From: Candidatus Gastranaerophilales bacterium
Lineage (GTDB): Bacteria > Cyanobacteriota > Vampirovibrionia > Gastranaerophilales > Gastranaerophilaceae
Reading direction: 5' to 3'
DNA length: 64,000 nt
Assembly (NCBI GenBank): GCA_944325895.1
Contig: CALVCA010000002.1
Location: 62,001 to 126,000, forward strand
A program made the translations under genes and the position numbers. Shown here piece by piece: positions 16,836 to 25,216 of the stretch. The notes below the pieces were generated by a model that had not been told where the DNA came from, ran no database searches, and saw only the letters and a program-made list of their open reading frames with translations. Each line of letters starts with the position of its first letter. Within the stretch, counting starts at the first letter, position 1.

Positions 16836-19302
16836 TTTTAGACCTTTCCGGAGCTTTCATTTTGCCAAACAGGAACTGCGAAAATACTGTCACTCCTAAC
16901 AATACCGCACCAAAACCTCCAAACATTTTTAGCCATTTTTTAGTATGATACATTTCTTTAAATGTAGTATTAAGCATTTGATCCGGCGGCATGCCTACAC
17001 GTAAAAATTTTGTATATAAAGTAGCTTCCGTTGTAGAATTTCCGACTATATGATACGGTTTTGCAAAATAAAATGCATTACCTACATCTTCAATAAAATC
17101 TTTTCGGTATTGCTTAACCTCATTTGTAATAACAGAATTTGATAATAAATTAACAGTTTCAGGATGTAAATCATTTTCATACATCAAACGCATAACATTT
17201 TTGAAGAAATTTTTATCATTTGGAAGGTCAACCAAATCTTTTGTTTTATTTAAATATTTATTTATAACTTTGCCATCTTTAACTTCTATCTGAGACAAAT
17301 CTGACAAATTCGGATTTGGATTTCTTAAATCGAAAAACTTAGTGGCAAAATCAGCAGTTGTTCCTTCAACCGTAATCTTCTTACACAATTCTACTATTTC
17401 TTCTTTTACTTCACGAGGCAAATTATCCAATGCCTGAATGTTTTTCAATGTAGAAATACGCTTGTAAAAATCCAGTGAGTTTAACAGCCTGTACAATGAA
17501 CTTCTAATTCCTAATAATCTGTTTGAAACATATGAAAGTTGAATATTTTTTAAAGAGCCTTTTGATGATTTAACATTTTTTACATTACCCTCATAAACAC
17601 CAATCAAGCTTTTTGCTGTTTCTTTCATATCAAGATTGTCTAATTTTAAAGCAGCTTCATCAAAAACCGAATCGACAATAGAAACATAACTTTCTTTAGA
17701 AGCAGAAGAAGTATCAAGCATTTTCATTTTAGCATCCAAACCTGAAATTTTATCAATTAACGCTTGAATAACCTGTTTATATTTTGTATTATCAGATGAT
17801 ATTGCTTCAAATCTTTCTCTTATCAACTTACCTGTCATTTTTCTGTCAAATCTTGAATATTGACCGGCTTTAAGATTAATACCAAACAATTCAGGAAAAC
17901 TTGACGTGATTTCATTCCAAGTATTTGCAATAACACTTTCTGGAGCAGCAGCCGCCTTCATATATATAAACTTATCCAAAACATTATTTTTAGCTTTAAA
18001 ATCGGTAAGAATTGCACAAACACTTTTTAACTTTTTCATAACTGCAGGAGTTAAAAGATTTGCCGAATTACTTTTTAAAACAGCCGGCAAAGAATCGTCT
18101 TTTACTAATTTACTAAACAACATTTTAATTTGGTAATCATTTATTGATTCATCCGGATGTACAGAATTAAATTGAAGAATGTTTTGTTTAATTTTTGCAC
18201 AAACCAAACGTAACATCTTATCAGCTTCCTGTTCAGAAAGCTCTTTGTCGATATTGTCTTTTAAAATATTTTTTAAGGTATTTTTATCAAGAAAAATATT
18301 TTTTATACCTGTTTTATGCATTACGCTTTCTACAGTACTTAAAGTTTTATCTAAAACAGAATCATCTATAATATATTTTTTTGACCCGAATAATTCATCT
18401 AAATCGCTATTAACGGCAGAAGATGTAATTCCGTCAAATCCATACGTAATTATTTTCTTTATCTGTTTCACTAATTCAGGAGTAAGCGGCTTATCTTTAT
18501 TTAATTTATAAACATTTTCCAAATTTCTAAAATTTGTATTATCCATATATTTAGGGAAAATTTTAGGGAAATCAGTAATTAATTTATCAGCCTGTTTTGA
18601 ACGATAATCACCGACAAATTTTTTAACAGGTTTTTCACAAGCATTACATACCAACGCACTCATAATAGGTGTTGCAAACCCGGCGGTCAACATCCACATA
18701 GTATTATTTTGAATTGCAGTTTTCTTCATTTTTTCCTGAATAAACTCTCTCCGGTTTGGCAAATCTTTTGGGACACGCATTCTATCCCCTATTTGATTAA
18801 TCTTTTTGTCACTTACCAAATCCCAGGGAATATATTGAGGATCTTGAAAAAACATCTTTTGCCTTCCATAGCTGTCAACATATTCCTGCCGTATGTTAAT
18901 ACCATGAATAAGCTTTGCCGGTAATTGCAGAGCCAATTTAGGCCAAAGAGACATTGCACCGAAAAATGATGCGAAACCCACAAGCTCCATCACTTTCTCA
19001 GAAGGAGGTTGTTTTTTTGTCATTAAATAACCGGCTATTGCCAAGCCGCCTATTTTCATTGCTATGTCATTTATTTTACCAAGTTCGTGATCATTTGCTT
19101 TGCCTTTTAACGCTTTTTTAAAGGAACGTGCGTCGTAACTTAAATCTTTTACAGTTTCTGCAGGAAGCTCCAAAAAATTTTTATGCACAAGATGACCTTT
19201 TGGAGGCAAAGGCTTAATAAAAGTTCTATTCGATAGAACATAGCCGCCGGAATCCTGCTGTGATAAATTATTAAGATAAGAATTAATCAAATTATTACCC
19301 AT
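16828..19302 (-). CDS. large membrane-associated protein of unknown function, 824 aa
   Basis: I do not recognise a family. There are hydrophobic segments near the N-terminus (DIAMKIGGLAIAGYLMTK, then LVGFASFFGAMSLWPKLALQ, and TAGFATPIMSALVCNAC at about 205-225). A long Lys/Leu/Asp-rich helical middle follows (about 240-770). One transmembrane helix lies near the C-terminus (FGGFGAVLLGVTVFSQFLFG) before a basic tail. The layout of membrane anchors at both ends around a soluble helical body resembles the neighbouring 336-aa protein, whose stop is directly adjacent. The pair is probably made together and may form one envelope complex; that is inference. Confidence 0.75.
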   Translation of the reverse strand: MGNNLINSYLNNLSQQDSGGYVLSNRTFIKPLPPKGHLVHKNFLELPAETVKDLSYDARSFKKALKGKANDHELGKINDIAMKIGGLAIAGYLMTKKQPPSEKVMELVGFASFFGAMSLWPKLALQLPAKLIHGINIRQEYVDSYGRQKMFFQDPQYIPWDLVSDKKINQIGDRMRVPKDLPNRREFIQEKMKKTAIQNNTMWMLTAGFATPIMSALVCNACEKPVKKFVGDYRSKQADKLITDFPKIFPKYMDNTNFRNLENVYKLNKDKPLTPELVKQIKKIITYGFDGITSSAVNSDLDELFGSKKYIIDDSVLDKTLSTVESVMHKTGIKNIFLDKNTLKNILKDNIDKELSEQEADKMLRLVCAKIKQNILQFNSVHPDESINDYQIKMLFSKLVKDDSLPAVLKSNSANLLTPAVMKKLKSVCAILTDFKAKNNVLDKFIYMKAAAAPESVIANTWNEITSSFPELFGINLKAGQYSRFDRKMTGKLIRERFEAISSDNTKYKQVIQALIDKISGLDAKMKMLDTSSASKESYVSIVDSVFDEAALKLDNLDMKETAKSLIGVYEGNVKNVKSSKGSLKNIQLSYVSNRLLGIRSSLYRLLNSLDFYKRISTLKNIQALDNLPREVKEEIVELCKKITVEGTTADFATKFFDLRNPNPNLSDLSQIEVKDGKVINKYLNKTKDLVDLPNDKNFFKNVMRLMYENDLHPETVNLLSNSVITNEVKQYRKDFIEDVGNAFYFAKPYHIVGNSTTEATLYTKFLRVGMPPDQMLNTTFKEMYHTKKWLKMFGGFGAVLLGVTVFSQFLFGKMKAPERSKND

Positions 19303-20313
19303 CTAATTCACCACAGACTTTCTGTTTTTATCAATAACATCATTTTTTTGATTTTTAATATTTACAACAGCATTAATAACACCAATGATGGAAGAAGCCG
19401 CTGCCACACCCAGCATAATTTTCCCGGAATGTTTTTGCAGCCCTTTACCGGAGCCTTTAAAAAATGATTTTGCACTATCTACTGCACTACGTTTAAAAAC
19501 TTTTAAAGAATGAATAAATTCTTTAGGTTTCCAAATTTTTAAAGTAGCTGCATTAAGATAATTAAGCCACGGGTCTTGAAAAGCATAACAAACACCTGCA
19601 GCTGCCCATAAATACGAAGACAATATTTTCGCCATATCAGTTTTTATAGCAATTTTTTTAATTAAAGGCTTCACTTCCTGATCAGAATCATTTAAATTAT
19701 CACCCAAGCCTAATTTTTTTGCGACTTTATCATAATATTCATTTCGTTTGTTAACATCCTTATTGTATAGTAAATCCCATCTTGGAAAATCCTTACTTTC
19801 AAAAACTTTATGATTTTCAATATTAGTTATATCGGAATCACTGGGATATTCAGGCAATTCATAATTAACTTTAGCATAAGGAAGCTCCGTATCTACACCA
19901 GTTAACCATTTAACCGGTGTTGTTACAAAAGATTTTGTCACACTTTTTAAAATTCCGTAAAACAAAACACCTAAAGCCATCTTCCGTCCGACAGCACTTG
20001 CTTTTGCACCGGCAAAATGCGAAAAATGCTTATTTGCCGAATTAAATACCGACATAAGCGTAATACTTCCTACGACATAGGGAATCATACCCATTGTCAA
20101 AAATTCATAAAAATTAGCATTCTTACTGCCTTTTAACCCCTTGGTTAAATAAATAGTCAATGCGTTTGTAAACTTATCATAATTAGCTCTCATACGGGTG
20201 TTAAAAGTATTTTCCAAAAGAGTATCTTTATCATACATAAGTTTTTTGTCTTTCGGATCCTTGCCGAAAACACTCATATTATTATTCTTATTAGAACTTA
20301 CCGGTAAAATCAT
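19303..20313 (-). CDS. membrane-associated protein of unknown function, 336 aa
   Basis: Not recognised. Hydrophobic segments are seen at about residues 65-85 (FLTMGMIPYVVGSITLMSVF), 108-122 (MALGVLFYGILKSV), around 235-250 (SYLWAAAGVCYAFQDP) and 300-318 (IMLGVAAASSIIGVINAVVN). The N-terminus is Asn/Lys-rich with no signal peptide. It is immediately followed, without a gap, by the 824-aa membrane protein and then the GH13 gene. GGAG lies 5 nt before the ATG. The short intergenic region upstream carries the TTACA-N5-TTACA repeat, so it may start a new transcript after uppP. Confidence 0.75.
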   Translation of the reverse strand: MILPVSSNKNNNMSVFGKDPKDKKLMYDKDTLLENTFNTRMRANYDKFTNALTIYLTKGLKGSKNANFYEFLTMGMIPYVVGSITLMSVFNSANKHFSHFAGAKASAVGRKMALGVLFYGILKSVTKSFVTTPVKWLTGVDTELPYAKVNYELPEYPSDSDITNIENHKVFESKDFPRWDLLYNKDVNKRNEYYDKVAKKLGLGDNLNDSDQEVKPLIKKIAIKTDMAKILSSYLWAAAGVCYAFQDPWLNYLNAATLKIWKPKEFIHSLKVFKRSAVDSAKSFFKGSGKGLQKHSGKIMLGVAAASSIIGVINAVVNIKNQKNDVIDKNRKSVVN

Positions 20314-20375
20314 TTCTGCTCCGCATGAATATAATACATGTCAAAATATTTTTTTGCTGTTAACTAGATGTCTAT

Positions 20376-20390
20376 TTACATTTTTTTACA
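20376..20390 (-). promoter_or_regulatory. TGTAA-N5-TGTAA direct repeat upstream of the 336-aa gene
   Basis: Two perfect TTACA copies on the plus strand (20376-20380 and 20386-20390) 10 bp apart. The near end is 63 bp upstream of the ATG at 20313 and just beyond the uppP stop codon. Same spacing and orientation as the elements at 2015-2029, 29657-29671 and 44557-44571. Confidence 0.4.
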
Positions 20391-20397
20391 TCAATAT

Positions 20398-21240
20398 TTA
20401 TGAAAAAATTGTAAAAAACACAGCCGTACAAATACCGGCCAAAATACAATAATAACCGAAAATAGCAAGAGAAAATTTAGCGACAAATTTAATAAAATAT
20501 TTAATACATAAATAGCCTACTAAACCGGATACAAAAGTACCTGCAATAATAGCATTCCAATTATAAGTCAATGCTTCATGCAAATCTATTTTAATAAACG
20601 GATAAACCATAGAAGCACCCAATATAATAGGTATACTTAATAAAAAAGAGTATTTAGCTGCGGTCAATCTGTCCAAACCGTTAAACAAGCCTGTTGCAAT
20701 AGTCCATCCGGAGCGTGAAAAACCCGGCAATGCCGCAATACCTTGAGCTATAGCCGTAAATACAGCACTTTTTAAATCGACTTCGGATTTTGTCGGGATT
20801 TGTTTTGAACGATATTCACTATAAAACAATACAAATCCTGTAATAACTAACAAAATACCAACTATTGCAGGTGAATATACCAATTTTTCAGCGACTTTTT
20901 CCAACGGTAAAGCAACAGCAACAGTTATTATTGTTCCTAAAATTATATAAATTCCAAGTTTTGCATTTTTATCGGAAAAATTCTTATTCTTAAGCCCCAA
21001 CCATAACGCTTTTATAATTTCAGCTATTTCTTTTCTAAAAAAAATCAAAACAGCTATTAAAGTTCCGAAATGAAGCATTATATCAAAAAATATTTCTTCA
21101 TTTGAATGTTGAACAATCTCAATACCTTTAAATACTTTATAAAAATTAGAAGTAAAGACCAAATGAGCAGAGCTGGATATAGGTAAAAACTCACTAAGTC
21201 CCTGCACAATCCCCATCAATATTGCCTGTATAAAATTCAT
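20398..21240 (-). CDS. uppP: undecaprenyl-diphosphatase (UppP/BacA)
   Basis: A 280-residue polytopic membrane enzyme that recycles undecaprenyl pyrophosphate for peptidoglycan and polysaccharide export. The N-terminal catalytic block is intact: MGIVQGLSEFLPISSSAHLV. The second block ALPGFSRSGWTIATGLFNGL carries the conserved Arg and Ser. Hydrophobic helices fill the rest. It starts 3 bp after queD, in a kdsD-kdsC-queD-uppP transcript. Confidence 0.97.
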   Translation of the reverse strand: MNFIQAILMGIVQGLSEFLPISSSAHLVFTSNFYKVFKGIEIVQHSNEEIFFDIMLHFGTLIAVLIFFRKEIAEIIKALWLGLKNKNFSDKNAKLGIYIILGTIITVAVALPLEKVAEKLVYSPAIVGILLVITGFVLFYSEYRSKQIPTKSEVDLKSAVFTAIAQGIAALPGFSRSGWTIATGLFNGLDRLTAAKYSFLLSIPIILGASMVYPFIKIDLHEALTYNWNAIIAGTFVSGLVGYLCIKYFIKFVAKFSLAIFGYYCILAGICTAVFFTIFS

Positions 21241-21243
21241 AAA

Positions 21244-21606
21244 TTATTCCTCTTCATAAAATGACGCACAAGATGTATGTGTTTCCCAAACTGAAATTTT
21301 ACTTAACAAAACTATTTTTTCTTTTAATTTGTAATAAATAAATTTAGCAATCATTTCGCTGGACGGACTTTCACCGTTAAATTCGGGAAGTTCATTCAAA
21401 TCTTTATGATCAAGCATATCCAAAACAGCATTCAATTCACGTTTCAGGACTTTGTAATCAATTAAAATATTACTTTTATCAAGTGTTTCACCTTTAACAT
21501 AAGCTTCAACCATCCAATTATGCCCGTGCTGATTTTCACACTCACCATCGTAGTTCAAAAGATGATGAGCCGCTGAAAAAAATGCCTGCGTCTTAATTTC
21601 GTACAT
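21244..21606 (-). CDS. queD: 6-pyruvoyl-tetrahydropterin synthase/QueD family protein
   Basis: About 120 residues. Zinc ligands are visible in FFSAAHHLLNYDGECENQHGHNW (first His pair, then HGH), and the catalytic region includes DMLDHKDLNELPEF and VWETHTSCASFYEEE. QueD makes 6-carboxytetrahydropterin for queuosine and other 7-deazapurines. The start is taken as ATG 21606, with GGAGGAGATA directly in front; an in-frame ATG at 21624 has no ribosome site. The 5' end overlaps kdsC by 14 nt. No other queuosine genes lie in the window. Confidence 0.9.
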   Translation of the reverse strand: MYEIKTQAFFSAAHHLLNYDGECENQHGHNWMVEAYVKGETLDKSNILIDYKVLKRELNAVLDMLDHKDLNELPEFNGESPSSEMIAKFIYYKLKEKIVLLSKISVWETHTSCASFYEEE

Positions 21607-22132
21607 TATCTCCTCCGCCTTCACAAACTATATATTCTTTTTCAATTCCCTGACAATCCAAAATAAAATCACAAAGTTCTCTGACAGCACCTTTACCGCC
21701 GTTTTTGGAAGCAATAAAATGACAAACGGATTTAACTTCATCGACAGCATCATTCGGACAGCAAGCAAGCCCCACTTTTTCAAGGCAGCAAATATCAGGC
21801 AAATCATCCCCCATATAAGAAATTTCATCATAAGAAAGATTGTATTTTTCTTTTAATTCTTCCAATGTAGGCAGCTTATATTTTTTCCCCTGATGAAGTT
21901 CCGTAATATTAAGATTTTTAGCCCGATGAGCAACCGTACCGTTATTTCGGGCTGTAATTATTGCCGTAATAAAACCTGATTTTGCCATCCTCACAAGCCC
22001 ATGACCGTCTTTTGCGTTAAACGTTTTATACTCAACACCGTTTTCATCGTATGTAACGCTTCCATCTGTCATAACACCGTCGACATCAAATGCCATAAGT
22101 TTAATTTTTTTTGCTCTCTCTTTCAAATCCAT
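21593..22132 (-). CDS. kdsC: 3-deoxy-D-manno-octulosonate 8-phosphate phosphatase (KdsC, HAD family)
   Basis: A 179-residue C0-type HAD phosphatase: motif I LMAFDVDGVMTDGSV with both Asp residues, motif II ITARNN, Lys in HQGKKYK, and motif IV YMGDDLPD. It removes phosphate from KDO-8-P in the KDO branch of lipopolysaccharide synthesis. It shares one base with the upstream kdsD (TAATG). Together they are good evidence that the organism builds a KDO-containing outer membrane. The last ~20 residues (EKEYIVCEGGGDNVRN) are a tail with no assigned role. Confidence 0.94.
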   Translation of the reverse strand: MDLKERAKKIKLMAFDVDGVMTDGSVTYDENGVEYKTFNAKDGHGLVRMAKSGFITAIITARNNGTVAHRAKNLNITELHQGKKYKLPTLEELKEKYNLSYDEISYMGDDLPDICCLEKVGLACCPNDAVDEVKSVCHFIASKNGGKGAVRELCDFILDCQGIEKEYIVCEGGGDNVRN

Positions 22133-23118
22133 TATGCCACACCTGCTTTCAAAATATCATGAATATGTATAACTCCGATTGGTTTATCATCAGAACCAAC
22201 GACAGCAAGTGCCGTAATAGAATATTTTTCCATCAAATGCAATGCACTTGCGGCATATTCATCAGCGGAAATTCTTTTCGGGTTAACGGTCATAACGTCT
22301 TTTACTGTTAAATAAGCCGTATCAGGATATTTTATCAAAGTTCTTCTGATATCACCATCTGTCAAAACACCTGTAAGTTTAGCTGAATTATTAACTATCA
22401 TTGCCATACCTAATTTAAATTCGGAAATGACTTTAATAACATCGGTAAATTTATCATTTTCATGGACAATAGGTAATTTATTAATATCATCGAGCATCAA
22501 ATCTTTAACATGATACAAAAATCCCTTACCCAATGCACCTGACGGATGGAAAATAAGAAAATCTTCTTCTGAAAATCCGCGTTTTTCAAGCAAACAAACA
22601 GCCAAAGCGTCACCCATTGCAAGAGTAGCAGTTGTACTTGCTGTAGGGGCTTTATTCAAAGGACATGCTTCTTTTTCAACACCTATATCTAAAACAACAT
22701 CACTGGATTTTGCAAGAGTTGATGTCATATTTCCGGTCATACCAATCATAAGAACGCCAAATCTTTTAATAAGCGGCAAAAGATTTAACAATTCCTGAGT
22801 TTCGCCGCTGTTGGAAATAGCGATTATAACATCATCACGAGTTATAATACCTGAATCGCCGTGCGTACTTTCTGCCGGATGCAAAAAATACGAAGGTGTG
22901 CCTGTTGAAGACAGAGTTGCTGCAATTTTTTTGCCTATAAGCCCGGATTTTCCCATTCCTGTAACTATTACTCTGCCTTTACAATTGTATAAAAATTCAA
23001 CAGCTTTATCAAAATTTTCGCCTATTCTGTCTTTCAATTTTAAAATAGAATTTGCTTCAATTGTCAAAACTTCTTTTGCCAAATCATTTATTGATTTAAT
23101 ACTCATAAGTCCTGCCAT
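22132..23118 (-). CDS. kdsD: arabinose-5-phosphate isomerase (KdsD/KpsF family), SIS plus two CBS domains
   Basis: 328 residues. The SIS sugar-isomerase domain (about 30-180) has VTGMGKSGLIGKKIAATLSS, HPAESTHGDSG and AISNSGETQELL. Two CBS domains follow (about 205-328, VKDLMLDDINKLPIVHEND and VKDVMTVNPKRI). It converts ribulose-5-P to arabinose-5-P, the first step to KDO. It leads the kdsD-kdsC-queD-uppP unit. The start at 23118 has AAAGGGG upstream; an internal ATG four codons later is an alternative. Confidence 0.95.
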   Translation of the reverse strand: MAGLMSIKSINDLAKEVLTIEANSILKLKDRIGENFDKAVEFLYNCKGRVIVTGMGKSGLIGKKIAATLSSTGTPSYFLHPAESTHGDSGIITRDDVIIAISNSGETQELLNLLPLIKRFGVLMIGMTGNMTSTLAKSSDVVLDIGVEKEACPLNKAPTASTTATLAMGDALAVCLLEKRGFSEEDFLIFHPSGALGKGFLYHVKDLMLDDINKLPIVHENDKFTDVIKVISEFKLGMAMIVNNSAKLTGVLTDGDIRRTLIKYPDTAYLTVKDVMTVNPKRISADEYAASALHLMEKYSITALAVVGSDDKPIGVIHIHDILKAGVA

Positions 23119-23200
23119 AAAAATCCCCTTTCAAAAGTATTATACAATAAATATCAGCTTAAAGTATTAAAAAAATATAAAACTTTAATGTTTTTAAACA

Positions 23201-24111
23201 TTAAAGACATTCCCAATATGTTTTGGTTTGATCGTCAGGACAGATGTTTCTTAATGCCCAGTATGCACAACCGACACCATTTTGTGTATCAGTAGAATTT
23301 TTAGAACAATATGCATTATGGTTTGCAAAATTCCAATAGCTATAAACACCTTTACCCATCGGAATAATCGTCTTTTTATCCGCATCAAAGCCAAAATAGA
23401 ATATATCATAGTGCATTAGGTCCTTTGGCACCGTTTACATCGAAAACTATCCAATTTGCAGCACAATTATATATCCCTCCGACAGCAGATCCGTCTGCTA
23501 AAATTTTTGTCGGCAGCTGCGAGCATCCCGGATATGAACCCGATACATTGCCTGCATAATCTTTTAATACAAATAATCTTGTTTTACTGTCAAGATATTT
23601 AAGTTTAAGCCACATATCCTGAGTACTTAAAGTATTATTTTCATCTAATATTTTATAATTCCGCCATAAAGCGTTAAAAAAATCAGACTGTCTTGTAACA
23701 GTACCGCTGTATGCCCCGTAAAATTCATTTTGTATAGGCACAACAGCCTGCATTAGCATGGCATAGGATTTTTTAAACCCTGTTTCCAAAGCTTTAGTTT
23801 GATATTTTGAAATCAATGTAGGAATTGTCATTGCGGCAACAATTCCTATAATCCCGAGGGTGATAAGAACCTCGGCTAGCGTGAAGGCGGCACGACGATT
23901 ATTGTTAGACATATTTACGTGCGTAGCACCCTGAGGCTTTAGCCTAAAGATCTTTTTAATAACTTTATTTAAAAAACTCTCCTCTATCTTAACAAAAATC
24001 CGGCTAATATATTTCCAACGATTAGCAGTAAAAGCTTTTCTAGCTAAGCTTTGAGCAAGCCGCCCCCCCCCCTAGTGACGGTCTACAAAATAGTTTTAAA
24101 TCTTTATTCAT
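23201..24111 (-). pseudogene. prepilin B: type IV pilin-like gene, shifted twice (poly-G register OFF and a 3' frameshift)
   Basis: ATG 24111 with AAAGGAGGTAAATT reads MNKDLKLFCRPSL, then a G10 run that throws it out of frame to a TAG 8 codons later. With G9 the frame would continue through a 75-residue leader (RLAQSLARKAFTANRWKY...) into MSNNNRRAAFTLAEV and the pilin body (23912-23406). The body frame then ends at TGA after VNGAKGPNAL, but the +1 frame continues LMHYDIFYFGFDADKK to 23201, which is the expected pilin C-terminus. A one-base insertion or two-base deletion near 23408 explains this. The internal ATG at 23912 has no ribosome site. So the gene is OFF at the tract and probably also damaged downstream. 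Confidence 0.75.
24063..24072 (-). repeat. homopolymer G10 tract in prepilin B (out of frame)
   Basis: Ten C on the plus strand, G on the coding strand, 39 nt after the A of the start codon exactly as in copy A. One G fewer restores a frame of 75 codons into the prepilin signal. Confidence 0.85.
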
Positions 24112-24243
24112 AATTTACCTCCTTTTTTTATTATACATAATTTGTTAAATTTTGCGAGAAAAGTATATAAACCCAAAATTAACATGATTTAACAAAATAC
24201 TTGCAAATTCTGATTTATATTATAATATAATATTAGCCGAAAG

Positions 24244-24273
24244 TTATGGGCTTTGGTATGCCTATAATTTTTT
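24244..24273 (+). promoter_or_regulatory. 5' leader hairpin plus T-run, candidate attenuator of rpmI-rplT
   Basis: TTATGGGC pairs with GCCTATAA (8 bp with one G-U, loop TTTGGTAT) and is followed by TTTTTT, all inside the untranslated leader 31 nt before the L35 start. This resembles a factor-independent terminator. L20 is known to repress its own operon through the leader in other bacteria; that this hairpin does so is inference. AT-rich TATAAT elements lie at 24221-24231. Confidence 0.45.
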
Positions 24274-24303
24274 AGATACTTTAAACCAAAAGGAGATAAG
24301 AAA

Positions 24304-24513
24304 ATGCCAAAAATGAAAACACACAAGTCTGCTGCAAAACGTTACAAAGTAACTGCAACAGGCAAAATTCAAAAAAGACAAGCAGGTATAGGCCACTTGC
24401 TCCAACACAAATCAGGTTCAAGAAAACGCAGAATTTTCAAACTGGTTGGTGTTTCTGAGTCACACTTAAAACTGGTTTCCAAAGAGTTACCATACAAGAA
24501 GTATTCAAGATAG
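24304..24513 (+). CDS. rpmI: ribosomal protein bL35
   Basis: 69 residues, very basic, with the standard opening PKMKTHKSAAKRYKVTATGK and KRRIFKLVGVSESH. A component of the large ribosomal subunit. AAAGGAG sits 7 nt before the ATG. It is followed 9 bp later by rplT; infC, the usual first gene of this operon, is not present upstream. Confidence 0.98.
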   Translation: MPKMKTHKSAAKRYKVTATGKIQKRQAGIGHLLQHKSGSRKRRIFKLVGVSESHLKLVSKELPYKKYSR

Positions 24514-24522
24514 GAGCAAAAA

Positions 24523-24870
24523 ATGAGAGTAAAACGTGGTAATGTTAGTCGTTTAAGACACAAAAAAATATTAAAACTTGCTAAAGGCTTTAAAGGTGCA
24601 AGAAGCAGAATTTTTAAAGTTGCAAATACTGCTGTTATGAAAGCATTGAAATATGCTTACAGAGATCGCCGCACCACAAAACGCAATATGCGTCGTCTTT
24701 GGATAGTAAGAATTAATGCTGCTGCAAGAGAACGCGGTATGAGCTATTCAAGATTCTTAAATGCATGCAAAAAAGCTAACATAATCGTAAACAGAAAAAT
24801 GTTAGCAGAACTTGCTGTTAATGATAAAGAAGCTTTTGACGTTGTATTCGAAGCTGCAAGTAAAATATAA
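24523..24870 (+). CDS. rplT: ribosomal protein bL20
   Basis: 115 residues, the family length. Matches include [50 protein letters not shown] and [17 protein letters not shown]20 is needed for 50S assembly and is the usual autoregulator of its operon. Ribosome site AGGAG 9 nt upstream, inside the gap after rpmI. A strong terminator follows at 24892-24919. Confidence 0.98.
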   Translation: MRVKRGNVSRLRHKKILKLAKGFKGARSRIFKVANTAVMKALKYAYRDRRTTKRNMRRLWIVRINAAARERGMSYSRFLNACKKANIIVNRKMLAELAVNDKEAFDVVFEAASKI

Positions 24871-24891
24871 ATACCTAAAAACACAGTTTAA

Positions 24892-24919
24892 AACAAGATG
24901 ACTTTTCAGTCATCTTGTT
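24892..24919 (+). terminator. rho-independent terminator after rplT
   Basis: A perfect 12-bp stem AACAAGATGACT/AGTCATCTTGTT with a TTTC loop, followed by TTGTAATTATT. It closes the rpmI-rplT unit. Confidence 0.85.
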
Positions 24920-25108
24920 TTGTAATTATTATTAGACATGAAAAGTAAATCCATCCGCTTTATGCAATTCTGAAACATAATATTAGTCCGCCTTTTGAAA
25001 AACGACATTTTGCCTGCGGCATTTTTAAATCTGTTTTTACATAATTATATACACCTGGGTAATTTACCTATTATAAATTTATTAGTTTAATATAATTAAA
25101 TTTTATTA
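24920..25108 (+). other. intergenic stretch with no gene seen
   Basis: AT-rich sequence between the rplT terminator and the repeat and promoter of prepilin C. There is no open frame with a ribosome site, no tRNA-like fold, and no recognisable riboswitch. Only short AT-rich words repeat. Confidence 0.6.
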
Positions 25109-25165
25109 AATCTTTTTCATACTTCCAGCTATTCTTGATCGAGCCTGTTTCAGGCTCGTTTTTTT
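25109..25165 (+). repeat. dispersed intergenic repeat, copy 1 (other copy 29709-29770)
   Basis: The block starting AATCTTTTTCATACTTCCA and running through CTATT and GTTTCAGGCT matches 29709-29770 with a handful of differences. This copy contains an intact terminator hairpin; the other has a broken stem. No coding capacity. Confidence 0.6.
25140..25165 (+). terminator. rho-independent terminator upstream of prepilin C
   Basis: Stem CGAGCCTG/CAGGCTCG with a TTT loop (25140-25158) followed by seven T. No gene ends directly before it on the plus strand, so it may insulate prepilin C from rpmI-rplT read-through. Confidence 0.75.
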
Positions 25166-25167
25166 GC

Positions 25168-25196
25168 TTGACAAAATTTGAAAAATAATATTTAAT
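25168..25196 (+). promoter_or_regulatory. sigma-70 type promoter of prepilin C
   Basis: TTGACA (25168-25173), a 17-bp spacer and TTTAAT (25191-25196). It is followed by AAAAAGGAG and the ATG at 25217. It begins three bases after the T-run of the preceding terminator. Confidence 0.7.
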
Positions 25197-25216
25197 TAAG
25201 AAAAAGGAGTTAAGAG

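Noticed and set aside
23201-23431. 76-residue frame as a separate gene
   Set aside because: It is the frameshifted C-terminus of prepilin B (YDIFYFGFD and Cys tail); no independent start signal was found.
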